Shown here in pieces: positions 1 through 12,781 of a DNA stretch of 64,000 nucleotides. Every line of letters begins with the position of its first letter. The first letter of the stretch is position 1. Under the pieces are notes generated by a model. The model was not told where the DNA came from and ran no database searches. It worked only from the letters and a program-made list of their open reading frames with translations. The stretch comes from Collybiopsis luxurians FD-317 M1 (taxonomy: Eukaryota; Basidiomycota; Agaricomycetes; Agaricales; Omphalotaceae), in NCBI GenBank assembly GCA_000827265.1, contig KN834757.1, positions 968,537 to 1,032,536 of the forward strand, read 5' to 3'. The translations under genes were made by a program, and so were the position numbers.

Positions 1-2
1 AT

Positions 3-491
3 AGCCAAGGCCGCGTCGATGAAATACGCCGCCACCGTAATCTTCAAGTCGGTACAAAGCTACGCGGCTCTCTCTTTGAAGATGATCCAAAGCACTACAC
101 CGGTGAAACACAGCACCATCATCTCCCTCCCTATACCAGCGACTTCGTTCCACCTGAGTTTCCGGATATAAAGCCCGCACTCGACACTACGGCTTTCCTT
201 CCCTTCTTTTCAGCTTCCACACAGCTGCCAGTATCGTCATACGCGATGCAAACTTCTGTTGTTCAGCCTATGCATGCAGTTGCCAATCTTTTTGATCACA
301 GTGTGGCCATTCAGACTGCACGCGAAAATCAGTCGTCAGCTTGGGTTGATCTCTCCAGTGACGTCTGGTGGGGAAACTCTTTACCAAACTCTTTGGTCCC
401 TTACACTTCCTTCAGGCATCCAATACCATTGTATCGCCCCAGATTTATGAGCTTTCCGAATTCCCCGAACTCCCCGAGCTTCTTGATGTGA
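3..491 (+). CDS. 3' end of an unidentified protein-coding gene (partial)
   Basis: A reading frame is open from the left window edge to a stop at 489-491, so the start lies outside the window. The fragment is rich in Ser, Pro, His and Thr, with a His run near residue 43, and looks like a low-complexity C-terminal tail. I recognise no domain. The stop falls at the junction between two copies of a tandem 123-bp repeat (368-490 and 491-613). In another frame both repeat units stay open, ending at 709. A splice near 355-370 switching frames is possible but I see no convincing acceptor. Function unknown. Confidence 0.45.
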   Translation, partial: SQGRVDEIRRHRNLQVGTKLRGSLFEDDPKHYTGETQHHHLPPYTSDFVPPEFPDIKPALDTTAFLPFFSASTQLPVSSYAMQTSVVQPMHAVANLFDHSVAIQTARENQSSAWVDLSSDVWWGNSLPNSLVPYTSFRHPIPLYRPRFMSFPNSPNSPSFLM

Positions 492-613
492 TGGGCAAAC
501 TCTTGACTATACCTTTTAGACCTTTACATTCCCTTCAGGCATCCAAAACCATTGTATTGCCCCAGATCTCTGAACTTTCCGAATTCCCCGAATCCCCCGA
601 GCTTCTTGATGTG
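368..613 (+). repeat. Tandem duplication of a 123-bp unit
   Basis: Two adjacent, slightly diverged copies lie at 368-490 and 491-613. In frame 2 each encodes a 41-residue unit beginning MGKL and ending with a Glu/Pro-rich stretch and LLDV. The unit length is an exact multiple of three. In the frame used upstream, the first unit runs directly into a stop. Confidence 0.85.
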
Positions 614-715
614 CTGGTGTGGACCTTCACCTCTACATGGACCTTGTGTGTATGTTCTATATTCGAAAAGACAGTTTTATATGTAATATCTTGTTCGCTT
701 CCTTTGTAGCCTTAT

Positions 716-1580
716 TATGATTCCTTCAACTGTACATAGGTTTACCTTCTAATGATGTTGTCACGTATATCGGACTTTTCAACGCCCTAGCATATATTTA
801 TAATATTTATAATGTATTCACGAACTTTATAGCATATTACTACAATCTGATCGAACTTATATAGTTCCCTAGGTTGATAATTTTTCGAGACAAGAAAGTC
901 ATCGCACTGAATTCATAAAAATGTGGTTTGCGCGCCACGGTGGTGGGACGCGCCGTGTTGAGTCACATGATTGCCACAATCGTTCTTCCTGACGCCACCC
1001 TCCAATCGAGCATCGCGTCTAGCCCGTTCCCGGGCGCAGAACGCTGTGTCTTTGAGAGGCTCTGAGCTACAATACAGAGCCAGCACTTGCTCAATGAAGG
1101 TGGTAAGTATATATTCAAAATCTCATCGGCCATACAATCTGTCAACTCGGTAGAGCATTTCTAGCCTCAACGTATCCTGAGACACGATGTAGCAATATTT
1201 CTGTGGAAATTTGGTGCGCTAGTAATATCTGGTGGGACCAATCTACATGAGTCAAGCTGATACGGCCTTACTCAACTCTGGCCGGAAATTAAAGTATATA
1301 TTTTGTAAGAGCTTCGTCGCGTAGATTTACGGTAAAATAATAGCCGCTTTCACTGTACAACCTGCTTGGAATCCGCATCTTCAGTCAAGTAATGATCTGG
1401 TGTATCCTCGTTGAGCTGTTCAGTAATAGCTCTTCTGAGATTGCAGAGGGATCTATCAGCTGTGCGAGGCATGTACGACCACCAGAACTCACCACAAGTA
1501 ATTTCTTGGTGGCAGCGTGTGTCCATATGTCATAGATTTAATCCACTATGGCAAATCTGTCGATTACTCTGTGTTTTTAA
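716..1580. other. Intergenic, AT-rich, no gene recognised
   Basis: Only short overlapping open frames on both strands without codon bias or recognisable motifs. I see no RNA gene here. Confidence 0.5.
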
Positions 1581-1713
1581 CGAGGGGAAAGTCGATGGGT
1601 ACTATTCGATCCCATCAAAGAAGCACGGAGATGCTCAGAAACTACTCGTTCTCCCAAGAAAGGTTATCCGCGCACTGGACACCGCTCCGGAATGCATTCT
1701 ATTTCTGGAGAAC
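1581..1713 (+). repeat. Left arm of a ~133-bp inverted repeat
   Basis: This segment recurs as its reverse complement at 2308-2441, with about 15 scattered differences. The spacer is about 594 bp. Both arms begin at CGAGG and end at CTGGAGAAC. No terminal transposon motif or target duplication is obvious at the outer edges. Confidence 0.85.
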
Positions 1714-2307
1714 AATTTGGAACGCGTTCGGATGCTCTTCCTTTGTCGTCGCGTATCAAGAACAAGTAGTAGAGTAATATGTATGAGGGTCAGAACTCTT
1801 TGTATTAAGTATAATTTAGAAATACCTACTCAGAGTCAGATTATGTATGTTTTGATTGAAGTTTTCAAGGCTCCCAACCATGTAATAGTGTCATTAGATA
1901 GAAGTTAGAACCAGCTACATTCGTCATTTGCAACAATGCGTTGCGGCTCGTATACTTTGATCCAACTACACCGGTCCACGGAACGCATCTCCAATTGAGC
2001 CACCCACATGCAGTCGATTGAACTGTGGATGCTCACAGATCTTGGTAAGGTTCGAAGATGAGAAATTGATTTGAAGTGAATTTTGAATGCATTGATGCAC
2101 ATCGGAGGATATATCGCTGCTTGGTACTTGGACCACAAATTTATCACAACACAGTTTACTTTACTCTTCACGTATACACGATTACTGAAAATGAGAATGA
2201 CTTACCATGCGTCGTGCTTTGCACGGAAGGGATACGGACAGGGACCCGAATAATACAGAGAATCCGGACTTCTCCAGAATGCGAGGGGAAAGTCGATATG
2301 TACTAAA

Positions 2308-2441
2308 GTTCTCCAGAAATAGAATGCATTCCGGAGCGGTGTCCAGTGCGCAGATACCCTTTTCTTGGGAGGGTGAGTAGTCTCCGAGCATCTCCGCGCT
2401 TCTTTGATGGGATCGAATGGTACCCATCGACTCTGTCCTCG
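2308..2441 (-). repeat. Right arm of the ~133-bp inverted repeat
   Basis: Reverse complement of 1581-1713. A further short copy of the motif GAGGGGAAAGTCGAT lies just outside the arm at 2282-2296 in direct orientation, suggesting more than one rearrangement. Confidence 0.85.
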
Positions 2442-3845
2442 TTTTTAACTGCTTAAGTCTCTTGATAGTACTTGAGAAGCTGATTCGATAGTAAAACCCG
2501 TCCTCGGGTTGGGAAAACGCTGGGTACAGAACCTGCTGACATTTTAGACGACCGAGAATCACCATCTACCGTACGAGTCGGACATACCGAACGCCTTGTG
2601 ATGTTAGGACTTGCTGGATCTCGTTCATTTAGTAGGCTTTTCGGCCACTCATACCACAATCCCAGAAGTGAGTAACGTCGCATGAGGGTGTTCGATTCTC
2701 TCAACTAAGAGATTGTTACTTGCGGAACCCTTTTACCCTTTTAGACGAACAGCGCAAGTTCTGGTGAACGTGCTTGTGGTTAGTCGAATCAATTGCACGA
2801 TTATAGCTCGGGCGTTTTGCTTATTTATCTCATTAAAAATGTACTGGATGACAACAGGGTTATTCGTTCAGTTTGCAGCGAGTCAAATGGCCAAACAAAG
2901 TGTCGAGAGGCTTAGAATATCCCAAAGACCGCTTTAATTATGAAGCGCTTAATATGACAGGGAATTTCTAGAAAGCCTTTTCAATGTGCAAAAATTACTT
3001 TCCAGACGACCTCAGACAGAATGCATGGCTCGATATGAGGATAACTTAGAGGCACGTAAATTTCGGTAGCGCGCAGATTGAAGTGAACTCCAAGTTCTCT
3101 TGTACTAACTAAAAACGTTTCTTCAAGCTTTCGTGCCCACCCATCTGTGAAGAATATGCTCTTTGACATGGCGCTTTGACCTGGCTGCCAAAACCGGAGA
3201 TCTTCTAGCTCCTCACGGAGAAAACCCAACTGTGCTGAACCAGTGGTTCATTTCGTTGCAAGACGAGCTAGGACATCTTTGGTAACGGACCAGTTTCCTC
3301 AGGAGTCATGAAAGCGATGCGATTCAACACGAGTATCGGGTGGAGAGTTGACAAAGCAAGAATGTGCATCTTATCTTATCTTAGTCTTATCTTATCTAGT
3401 ACGTGTCCAGCCGTTGATCATGTTCTTCGCTTTCTTCTACTTCCTGCTTCAAGCTTAATCCTAGCTAGTTGGCCGCACCTTTTAAAGGATGTAATTTTGA
3501 GTGCAAGATCGAGAATCCAGAATCCTAGAGGGTCTGAAGTCGAGAATAAGGGCCGTTGCCAAGTCATACATTCTCATTGGTTCAGTATTCAGCAGGTCAT
3601 GCAGATGCTTACTATTGAATAGATTGAAACTTCAAGGTAAGACCTTCGCTGCTCCCCTGTTCCTTTACATCGATATCCCTCATTGTGAAATTTATGCTTT
3701 CAGGTGCGGCCCCATAATAATGTCTGGACCTGGTTTTTGCCGTTTAGAATTTGGATCTCAACAAGTGGTAATCGGTCAATGACAGTCGCGGGATTCGTGG
3801 TTACCTTTGAGGCTATGCACTGAGTCTGCTGAGCTTTTCTTCTCA
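2442..3845. other. Intergenic, no gene recognised
   Basis: Short unsupported open frames only. A small TCTTA-type pentanucleotide cluster occurs at about 3368-3396. The last 100 bases form the 5' flank of the first F-box-like gene and resemble the flank of its paralog at 6225-6262. Confidence 0.5.
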
Positions 3846-5715
3846 ATGGCGACGAGCATGTTTTCTTCCCTTCCTATAGAGCTTTTGAACAAAATTGGAA
3901 ACGAAGTGAGTGTCTACGAGATTGTTGAATTGACGATGAAATGCTGAACGTAAATAACTTCTTAGACAGCTCGGCTTCAAGACAGAAAGAGCCTGCGCTT
4001 TACTTGTTCTCTCTTCGGACTAGTGTTTAAGCCTCATGTTCTCGCTGAAGTGACACTTAACATCCACGAGAATAATCTGGATCCAGGAATTAGCCTACTT
4101 CAAGTACTTGCGAAAGAATTCAGTACGGGACGTAGCAATGTCTCCAAACTTATTCGAACACTCCATATCGATTCCCTGTCCCCAGCGTATTCTTCTGAAG
4201 ACTCATACTTCGACAAGAGGAGACGGCCTCGGTCGAGCTTAATTGCTTCCGCAGCGGAGAAGAGCCTATGGCAGTATTTGGAGTCTGCCTTGAAGTCTTT
4301 GCAAAATCTAGATACCCTTCGGTGCGTTCAGTCATACATCTTACTGCTCTATTCCAACATGATGTATTTTGCGATAGATGGCGCTCGCAGTCAAGGGCGT
4401 CTGAATGGACTTCAGACGTCCTTTTGACGTTATTATCCACACCAGGCTGGTGCAGAAGTCTAAGGGAGTTCGCGGTTCACTATGATTCTGGTGGAGAAAT
4501 ATCCATTCCCTTACCTCTTTTGCAACGACTCCGAATTCTGTCCATTACCGGCCCCGTTCTCCCTGACATTTCTTCTATAGTATCGTCCGCCTCTCAACTT
4601 GAAACCGTCCACCTATTTCGTAAAGGTCCTTATCTTACCCCTTTGAATACAGACATTCCTTCTACCATCTCAAATTTGGGGTTAAATGGGTGGACCATCG
4701 ACGTTCCCAAAATCATCCACGCTAATCTCACGTCACTGGATCTCAGAGAGATGACAACGTACATCAACTCGGATATTGACCATCCACACGAACTTTTTCC
4801 ACATGAAGCTGCATTTGATAGCTTGTGGAACGCACTCTCTCAAAAGCAGATCCACCTTCGCAGCCTCGCCGTATCTTTTAGGATTACCGCTGCCCTGCTG
4901 GACTACATTCAATCTTACACTGGACTAGAAGACCTCTCTCTCAGGGGCTATTGGCGATACGAAGCATCCGACCGGTTCTTCGAATACGTTCTGCCAATGC
5001 ACCAGGAGACTCTTGTGAAGTTGGAAGTGATGCCAGAGTATGAAAATGAGTGGTGTTTCGGACCACATAATGTGGAAGTCTTTCGTAGATGCAGAAGGCT
5101 GAGGACTCTGTTGGTAGGGGTAAACTCTCGCGGCTTAGATGATGATCCTGAGCCATCTGCGAATGTCAAGTATCACGCTGACGATAGTAGGCCGAACTCT
5201 GTGGTACGTGCATCCTTCTCTTTATCAGTCTTCTCGGTGGTTTACTGACTCGGCTTTGGTCTTTTCCTCTTTCCGACACCTTACAGCATTTACTCCTGCA
5301 TATTATATCATCCTCCCTTCCCGATTTGGAAAGGGTGACAATCAACGCAGTAGGGAGCACGGACACATGGGGAACTACGGCAAAATACCATTTAGGTATT
5401 CAGAGGCGCCTGAAGACCTCAGTCGAGAGTTTTGCGTCGCAGTCACTTTCAAACGGCGCCAGCGGAAATGAGACGTTGAAATGGGTGAAGGTGTACGTCA
5501 ATAACGAGAGGGTGGTCATTCGTAGTGCGGACAAGGTTGAGAACACGTTGAAACAAGTGAAATTTATTAAAGAACCAGAAACGCAGGAATTTGGAACCAA
5601 AGAGCCAGAGATGCCAGAAAAAAAACGTCAACCGGTTCTGCATATGGTAAGCACGGCGGTACGGAGGCTCTCCATGAGGACAAAGCGAGCTGGACTTTCT
5701 TACCGGTCGAACTAA
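3846..5715 (+). CDS. F-box-like / leucine-rich repeat protein, copy A
   Basis: Four exons: 3846-3905, 3966-4321, 4378-5203 and 5287-5715, giving 556 residues. All junctions are GT-AG and stay in frame. The N terminus (SSLPIELLNKIGNE) is a short F-box-like helix. The body has irregular Leu-rich segments (for example LLQRLRILSITGPVLPDI and LRSLAVSF), as in fungal F-box/LRR substrate adaptors. The C terminus is basic. It is a tandem paralog of the next gene: intron positions 1-3 coincide and the proteins align end to end. Likely role, by family inference only: SCF ubiquitin ligase adaptor. The F-box is weak, so 'LRR-like protein of unknown function' is the alternative. The first ATG shared with the paralog was chosen as start. 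Confidence 0.8.
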
Positions 5716-6262
5716 ATTACACTACTATCACCGCTTCAGTAACCTTGCTACCGGTTTGTGAACTTGGGAGATACAGTACTCAGTATCTATGGAGTACGAA
5801 TACAATGATTGTCCCGTGGGCGCAAATACAAGTTCACAATATTATGTAAACGGCCGTGCGTCTCTGTTCTCTACCCTATCCGTTCCCTCGATACAGCTTC
5901 AAATTAGAATGATATTTCAGAGTTACCCAGCCAATCGAAGCTGAAACCCTTCCCAAGATGCAGTACCTCCGTCGAACCTCCGTCGTCCCCTATACCGAAT
6001 GCAATTCCATAATACACCGGCTATTTTGATTTCTTGTCTCAGCGACTGCGTGAAATTTGTGACTAGGAAAGGTTGTGGATGAGCTTAGCTAGGGCCGGGT
6101 AGCGATCAGAATAGAATTTGACGGCAGAGCTCATGAAGATATCGACGAGTTTTTGTGCTATCTTAAATCTGTTGTTCGCCAAATTCTCGCCATAGATATC
6201 ATTTCAAGACACCAGCTTTATACGCTGAGGCTATGCAGAGCAGCTTTCCATGTTTCTTCAGG
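5716..6262. other. Intergenic between the tandem F-box-like genes
   Basis: About 550 bp with no open frame of note. It holds the 3' flank of copy A and the promoter of copy B. Confidence 0.6.
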
Positions 6263-8206
6263 ATGGCGACGACCATGTTTTCTTCTCTTCCTCTAGAGCT
6301 TTTGGATCTGATTGGGAATGAGGTGAGTAATTCGAAAGCCCTTGGAGCGAACACTTACTGTCAATACCTCAACAACAGACGGCTCGGCTTCAAGACAGAA
6401 AGAGCCTACGTTGTACCTGTTCTCTCTTCGGAATAGTGTTCAGGCCTCATGTTCTTGCTGAGGTGACACTGAACATTCACGCGGATAATCTGGATCCAGG
6501 AATTAGCCTACTTCAAGTCCTTGCGAGGGAATTCAATTCAGGGAGTGGTGGTGTCTCCAAACTTGTTCGAACGCTTAATATCGACTCCCTCTCCCCGGCG
6601 TTTCCTTCTAAAGACTCAACCTTCGACATTTTTTTGAAGCGAAAGTCTCGGTCGAGCTTGTTTGCTTCGACTGCGGAGAAGAATCTGTGGTTGTGTTTTG
6701 AGCCTGCCTTGAAGTCTTTGCGTAATTTGAATACCCTTCGGTGCGCCTGGCGATTCCATTTGCACTGTTTATCACTGATTAAGATTTCAGATGGCGCTGG
6801 CAATCAAGGGAGTCTGAATGGACCAGAGACGTCCTCTTGGCACTGTTATCCACACCAAGCTGGTGTAGAAATTTGAAAGATTGCACCATTCACAACGATT
6901 CAAATGGAAAAATCTTTATTCCCTCGCCTCTTTTGCGAAGACTTCGAGTTCTTTCTATTACTGGTCCTGTAATCCCTGGCATTTTTTCTACAAGGTCCCC
7001 CGCATCACGACTTGAAACTGTCCGCCTATTCCGTAAAGGACCCCATCTTATACCTTTGAATACGGCTATTCCTTCTACTATCTCAAGTTTGGGATTAGAT
7101 GGGTGGACCATTGACGTTCCGAAAATTATTCACAATAATCTCACATCACTACATCTCGGAGAAAGGATAATTTACACTAACTCAGACATCGTTCTGGATC
7201 CGCATGGACATTTCCGACGTGAAACTGCATATGATAGTTTGTGGAATACTCTCTCTGACAAGCAGGTCCACCTTCGTAGCCTTGCTGTAGCCTTCAAGAT
7301 CACCGGTGCCTTATTGGACTACCTGCAGTCCTACTCTGGGCTGGAAAATCTCTCTCTTATGGGACATTCAATACCAACAAGACGTTTTGAAGAAGTGTCC
7401 CTTCGCAATCGGTTTTTCGAGCGCGTCCTCCCAATGCATGAGAAGACTCTCCTAAAGTTGGAAATAAAGCCAAAGTATGACGACGGGTGGTGCTTTGGTC
7501 CACATAATATCGAAGTCTTTCGTAGATGCAGAAGGTTAAGGTGTCTGCTGGTCGGTGTCGACTCTCACGGGCTAGATGATGACTCTGAGTCACTCGTCAA
7601 TGCTGAGGATTACATTGACCTTAGCCGGCATTATCCACGAATGAGCCCATTCTTTGTGAATTATTTAGGGGCCAGCCAGAACTCTGTGGTGCGTGCATCT
7701 TTCCGTGTGCCTCAACCTACTGAGGGTAATAGCTCACTCCTTTCGCCCTTACATAGCATCTACTCTTTCAGATGATATCATCTTCCCTCCCTGATATGGA
7801 GACGGTCAGAATCCATGCAGTGGGGAGCACAGACACCTGGGGAATTGCGACGAATCGCTATTCAGGAATTCAAAGACGCCTGAAGGCATCAATTAAGAGT
7901 TTCGCATCGGAACCTCTTCCAAATGGTGCCAGGGGAAATGAGGTATTGAAATGGGTGAAGGTTTATGTCGACAACGAGAGAGTGCTCGTTCAAAATGCAA
8001 GCAAAGTCGAGAGGTCGCTGCAGCAGTTGGCGTCTGATGAAGGATGGGTGGTGGTTGATCTTGCGAAGATTAACAAAGATTCTTCAACGAATGATGAGAT
8101 AGCTCCAGAAAAAAAACGCCGACCTGTTCTGCACAGGGTGAGTCAAGCAGTGCGGAGGTTCTCCTCGAGGGCAAAGCGAGCTAGGCTGTATCACTGGTCA
8201 AACTAA
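6263..8206 (+). CDS. F-box-like / leucine-rich repeat protein, copy B
   Basis: Four exons: 6263-6322, 6379-6740, 6791-7688 and 7772-8206, giving 584 residues. Exon 1 encodes exactly 20 residues, as in copy A. An in-frame ATG at 6233 would add 10 residues, but copy A supports 6263. The proteins share long near-identical stretches such as KPHVLAEVTLN/RPHVLAEVTLN and CFGPHN. Copy B carries extra residues after DDS.ES (a block ending NYLGASQNSV) and before the C terminus (a segment starting LASDEGW). The last intron uses an acceptor about 15 bp further downstream relative to homologous sequence. Role as for copy A. Confidence 0.8.
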
Positions 8207-9889
8207 TTTATAATCTTTATACGGTCGCGGCTGATTGTCTTGGTGCTTTCATGCTGTAAGTTAAAATTTGCCACCGATTTGCTGGTTTGGAAAAGGACTT
8301 AGGTTTCGAACAAGTACGTTTAAATATTTATGTTTAGTTACATAATAATGGTACCCGTTTTCATCGAAAGCTTGCGAAACTGGGCAAAAGGCAAGTCCAT
8401 CATATCGAGGTTAGCGTCAACTGGGCCCAGCCCATTATATCTGGCACGCCCGAAGGTGAAATCCTAACTACCAAAGTGACGACTAGGTGATTTCATATTC
8501 CAACACACACGTCGCTTGCCTGGTTAGCCTGTCTTGTCATTCACGAAGAATAGGTCGTTCGTGAAGAAACTACCAGGCTAACGCGTCGCGACGCCTCGTG
8601 CGTAAAGCCTCTCATTTTCCAAATTGATTCAGGCGAAGTATCTTATAGCTAGTCCTACTTAAATGAGACCCAACTAGGGTCCAAGAACCAGATCTTGAGT
8701 GAACGTACTAAAAAGGGAGGCCTCTGTCCTGACGACCCATTCCTTGATGGGTTGTACTTTCTTGTCTCGAACTCCTGGATCCCTATACTAATAGTAGTAC
8801 TTACCAGGATTTTGGGATATGCCGGAATTTGAGAAGCTGACAGTGAAACACCCGGACGACTTCAAAGAGCGAATTCAATATTCAATGAATGCAAATTCGT
8901 GTTAACTAGGCGTTGCAGTAGTGGATACTTCTTGTCCCCTTGCATGCACACAGTTCGGAACCTACCCGAGATGCTTGCAGATATAGGATGATGAAATAGG
9001 ATAAGATGTTATGAAGTCCAAGGGTGCTGAACCATACTACCCTCAGGTTTGTTATTACCAGCTCGTTCAGCTTGCACATCGGAGGCGGGCAGGAAGAAAG
9101 TTGAGAAACACTAGGGTTCGGGGCCACCGGGGGCGTACGAGACTGTTTGCATGCATATTACCCCTGTATTAGGAACTAAAGAATGTTGTGTTCTGCCGAG
9201 GCTAGTTTACACAGATCTATAATTGCACCGTACTCTACTAGTCTCTAGAGCGTAAACTAACTGTCCGGGAATCGAACCTCACCGATCTCACCAATATAAT
9301 AACACTCATTTGCCATCCTATCCATCCTGATTGATCACAATGTGAGTTACTGTACAATGCCTCAATTTACCTTCTTCAATGAGCGCTGTTTCAGGTCTGG
9401 TGATCGTCAGCTCGAAGGAAGCTGACACACTCCCAATGGGGGCTTCAAGTGCAACGCCCGCTCATAATTTAGCTTTACCTCCTGTCCGATCCCATCCGAT
9501 TTGGAGGTTATTTTTGCTCCAGAATAAGAAACTACATACTTACTATATTTTTATATTATAGGAATTGAGGAGCTGTTATATAAAGCATCAACTCAAGCCT
9601 CGTCTGGCGATCTTGTCGCACGAACGACACATGCAGTTGCCTAAGCGTCAATCTCATCCCGTACTCATCTGCAACAGATGGAATCTGAATGAGAAGATGG
9701 ACAAGAGTCTGAAACGAAGAGCGTCAAGGCGCCTCGCCCCAATAATCTTTCCATCTTTTTTCTTCCATCTTTACGAGCGCTCCGACTGTAGTCATTCGAC
9801 ATAAAAGGTCAAGATGTCCCTCCGCTTCCCCTATAACTGGCTTAACTGCAAGTTGTTCATCGAAATTGCATCTATCACCTGGACTGACC
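8207..9889. other. Intergenic; last ~270 bp is the duplicated calpain promoter
   Basis: No gene recognised from 8207 to about 9615. From about 9619 to 9889 the sequence matches, in reverse complement, 63517-63780 upstream of the second calpain gene. Shared blocks include GAATGAGAAGATGG, GGCGCCTCGCCC and GAGCGCTCCG. The duplication therefore includes the promoter. Confidence 0.7.
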
Positions 9890-12781
9890 ATGCCGCTATT
9901 CAACATTTTCAAAGAGCCTACAAAAGTGGCACCTACCGCTCAAAGCTCCTTTGGCCAACAGAAAGAAAAAGCCGGCCTACTCGTGACCGCAGAGCTGGAA
10001 AAAGCTCTAGGAGACTGTAAGGCAAAAGTGGCAAGAATTGCAAAAGACTGTCGAGCTCAAAACCGGAAATTCAGGTTGGTCCGCTTACTAGCTATTTTTT
10101 GGCATCCAGTGGGCGCTTACACACCATTGTTCCAGAGATACTGAATTCGACCTCGAAAACGACCGTGACCGGTGCCTGCACAGTCTGCTCGACCCTGCAT
10201 CAGAAGAATCAAGTGAAATCTATTCTCCTTCCGATGTTCAGCGCGTCACACAGATTTTTGACAAACCACAGTTTTTCATCAATGGCGCCAATTCCAATGA
10301 TATCGTACAGGGTGCCATTGGCGACTGCTGGTTTGTTTCCGCGCTGGCAACAATGTCGACCGCAGAGGGACTAGTGGAGAAATTTTGCGTTGCTGTAAGT
10401 ATGCTCGATTATCGGGCATTAGTGATTATGTTAACCTTTTTCAGAGGGACGAAAAAATTGGTGTCTACGGCTTTATTTTCTTTCGCGATGGCAGTTGGGT
10501 GACGGTTATCATTGACGAGTAAGTACCGTAAAATAAACACAACCATGCTAACGTACAAGCTTTAATTTTTCAGCTTCCTGTACACCTCCATTCCAAAATT
10601 TGAAGAGCTTTCCTACGACGAACAAACACTGTATCACCACAATAAAGATGTTTACAACCGGACTGCCCGAAAAGACGGGCGGGGCCTGTACTTTGCAAGG
10701 TCTGGAACGCCAGGCGAGACCTGGATGTCGCTCTTAGAGAAAGCGTATGCCAAGCTGCACGGAAGCTATGTGAGTTTGTCTGGGTGAGTTCAATCTCCTT
10801 GTGGCGATCAGTTTTGGATACCTGGCCTTCACGACATGTCAGTGGAGAGGCTTGTGAGGCAATTGAAGATTTGACGGGGTAAGTGTTCGCAGGAAATCAA
10901 TACATCAACTTTGAGTCCTGACTGGGCGGCGTTCTAGCGGTGTTTCAACATTCTATTCTACGAATGTACGTATGTATAGCTCTGCACTTGCCAGCTCTAG
11001 ATTCCAACTTTATTCCAGGACATACTGGACCCAGATCGCTTCTGGAACGAGGAACTAACAAAAGCCAATCAAGATCGCTTATTTGGATGTTCCTACCAGC
11101 CTCTCAATACAAATCGGAGTGGCAACTATAACGCTAAAATTAACGGTCTCGTGGGTAATCACGCATATTCCGTCTTGCGTGCTGTAGAAGTCAAAGGTAA
11201 ACGCTTTGTCATCGTGCGAAACCCCTGGGGAAAGACGGAGTGGACAGGACCATGGTCGGATGGTTCGAAGGAATGGACGAAAGAATGGCTAGATGCCTTG
11301 CCCGAGATCGGTCATTCATTCGGGGACGACGGTCAGTTTATCATGGAATGTGAGCTATTCCCGACTTTGTAAACACTTGGAGAACGTTGTTCTCAAGCGA
11401 TGTGATCACTAGACAAAGACTTCCTTGACTGCTGGGATACGATTGACCGCACCTTCATTTTTGACCCTTCGTGGATTATGTCATTCCAATGGTTACATGT
11501 CACTGCGAGACCCCTTCCGACCGCCCACACGTTCGGGGATGTGTCTTGTGAGTTTGGCATAGGGAGTTTTCTTTGAGCATTCTGGTTGATAAATCTTTAG
11601 TTACTTTCTCTCTTCCCAAGCCCTCCGCAGCAATGATCGTTCTGTCCCAACTTGACACCCGTTTCTTCGAAGAAATTTCCGGTCGATATTTCTGGACCTT
11701 TGATTTCGTTGTTTTCCGAAAAGGCGAGAAGGATTATCTCGCGCATTCGGCACCCTCGAGACTTTGGTGCCGCAGTGTGAACTTGGAACTGGATCTCGAA
11801 GCTGGAGATTACGTTGTTCATGTCAGTTTCATATGGCTTATAAGTTATACGTTTTGCTCTTACGCTAACTCAGGAATAATTTACAGGTAAGGCTGGATAG
11901 ACATGCACGAAGCCCTGCTCGTGAACAGGTAGGTATGGTTTGTGCCTTTTGTTACGTGGTCTAAGGGTATTTCGCGCTTCTGTTGTTATAGGACTACATC
12001 AAATCTCATCAGTCCGTTTGGGATCAACGTATCTACACGCGGGTTTTATCAGAGCGAACCAAAGCTCGATCTATCGCTGCCAGTGAGTTTCGTTATGACT
12101 TCATTCACTCACCAGACTCATGTATCTTGCCTTCTAGATTTTAAGTACGAGTATGTCATTTTGCTTCGAGCATCATAGAATTCTGGAATTGATTTGATAT
12201 ATAGATTACAGACTGGCTTGATGCCTTTCCCTATGGATGTCCTAGCCGGTCAGGATTTGGCGGAAATCGAGAAGAAAGCCTTGGTGCTGGCTGAAGCAAA
12301 GAAGAAGGAAGAGGAAGAGAAGGCTAAGAAGGAAGCAGAAGCGGCGGAGGCGAAGCAAAAGGCTGAAGAAGCTCGAAAGAAAGCCGAGGAAGACTCTGCC
12401 GCGAAGAAAGCGGAGGGAACTAACGCTACGATTGTAATGACAGAGAATGGTGGTACCACAACCACCACCACCACTACTATCGTTCAAAAAATAATCACCG
12501 TCACCAAGAAGCTGGCAAACGGCGAAGAAGTTTCGGAGACGAAAGAGGAAGTAGTAGCAGACCCAAATGATAAACAGGCCAAGTCAACCGATGATTCTTC
12601 TCCAGAATCTGTCACCGCCGATACCAAAACCAAGCCGGACCCCAGCCGCGACCTGTTTGATGTTTCTGAAGAGAATTCCATTTTCCTGGGACTACGCGTT
12701 TATACAAACAAGGATGCACCAGTAGTTATCGAGGGTCAGTTGAGACACGAAATGGAAATCTCTGCTAGCCTGGCTTTGTAA
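9890..12781 (+). CDS. Calpain-family cysteine protease, copy 1
   Basis: Thirteen exons: 9890-10074, 10136-10394, 10445-10518, 10574-10783, 10843-10878, 10938-10965, 11019-11349, 11413-11547, 11601-11821, 11887-11928, 11992-12082, 12138-12150, 12205-12781. They sum to 2202 nt (733 residues) and stay in frame throughout. The peptidase C2 core is complete: Cys126 in QGAIGDCWF, His312 in NHAYSV, Asn332 in VRNPWG. A beta-rich domain III-like region follows (about 380-530). The C-terminal 190 residues hold a Lys/Glu/Ala coiled coil (about 555-610), a run of eight Thr, and an acidic linker. No EF-hand domain is seen, so this is an atypical, non-penta-EF calpain. Family role: regulated intracellular proteolysis. 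Its substrate is unknown. It has an inverted paralog at 60604-63516. Confidence 0.92.

Noticed and set aside
1411..1908. 165-codon open frame
   Set aside because: It spans one arm of the inverted repeat, is overlapped by other frames, and shows no family motif or intron structure.
9258..9300. T-arm-like sequence of a minus-strand tRNA (CCGGGAATCGAACCTC)
   Set aside because: The loop matches TTCGATT, but the stem does not pair well, and no matching acceptor strand or anticodon arm is found upstream on the minus strand.
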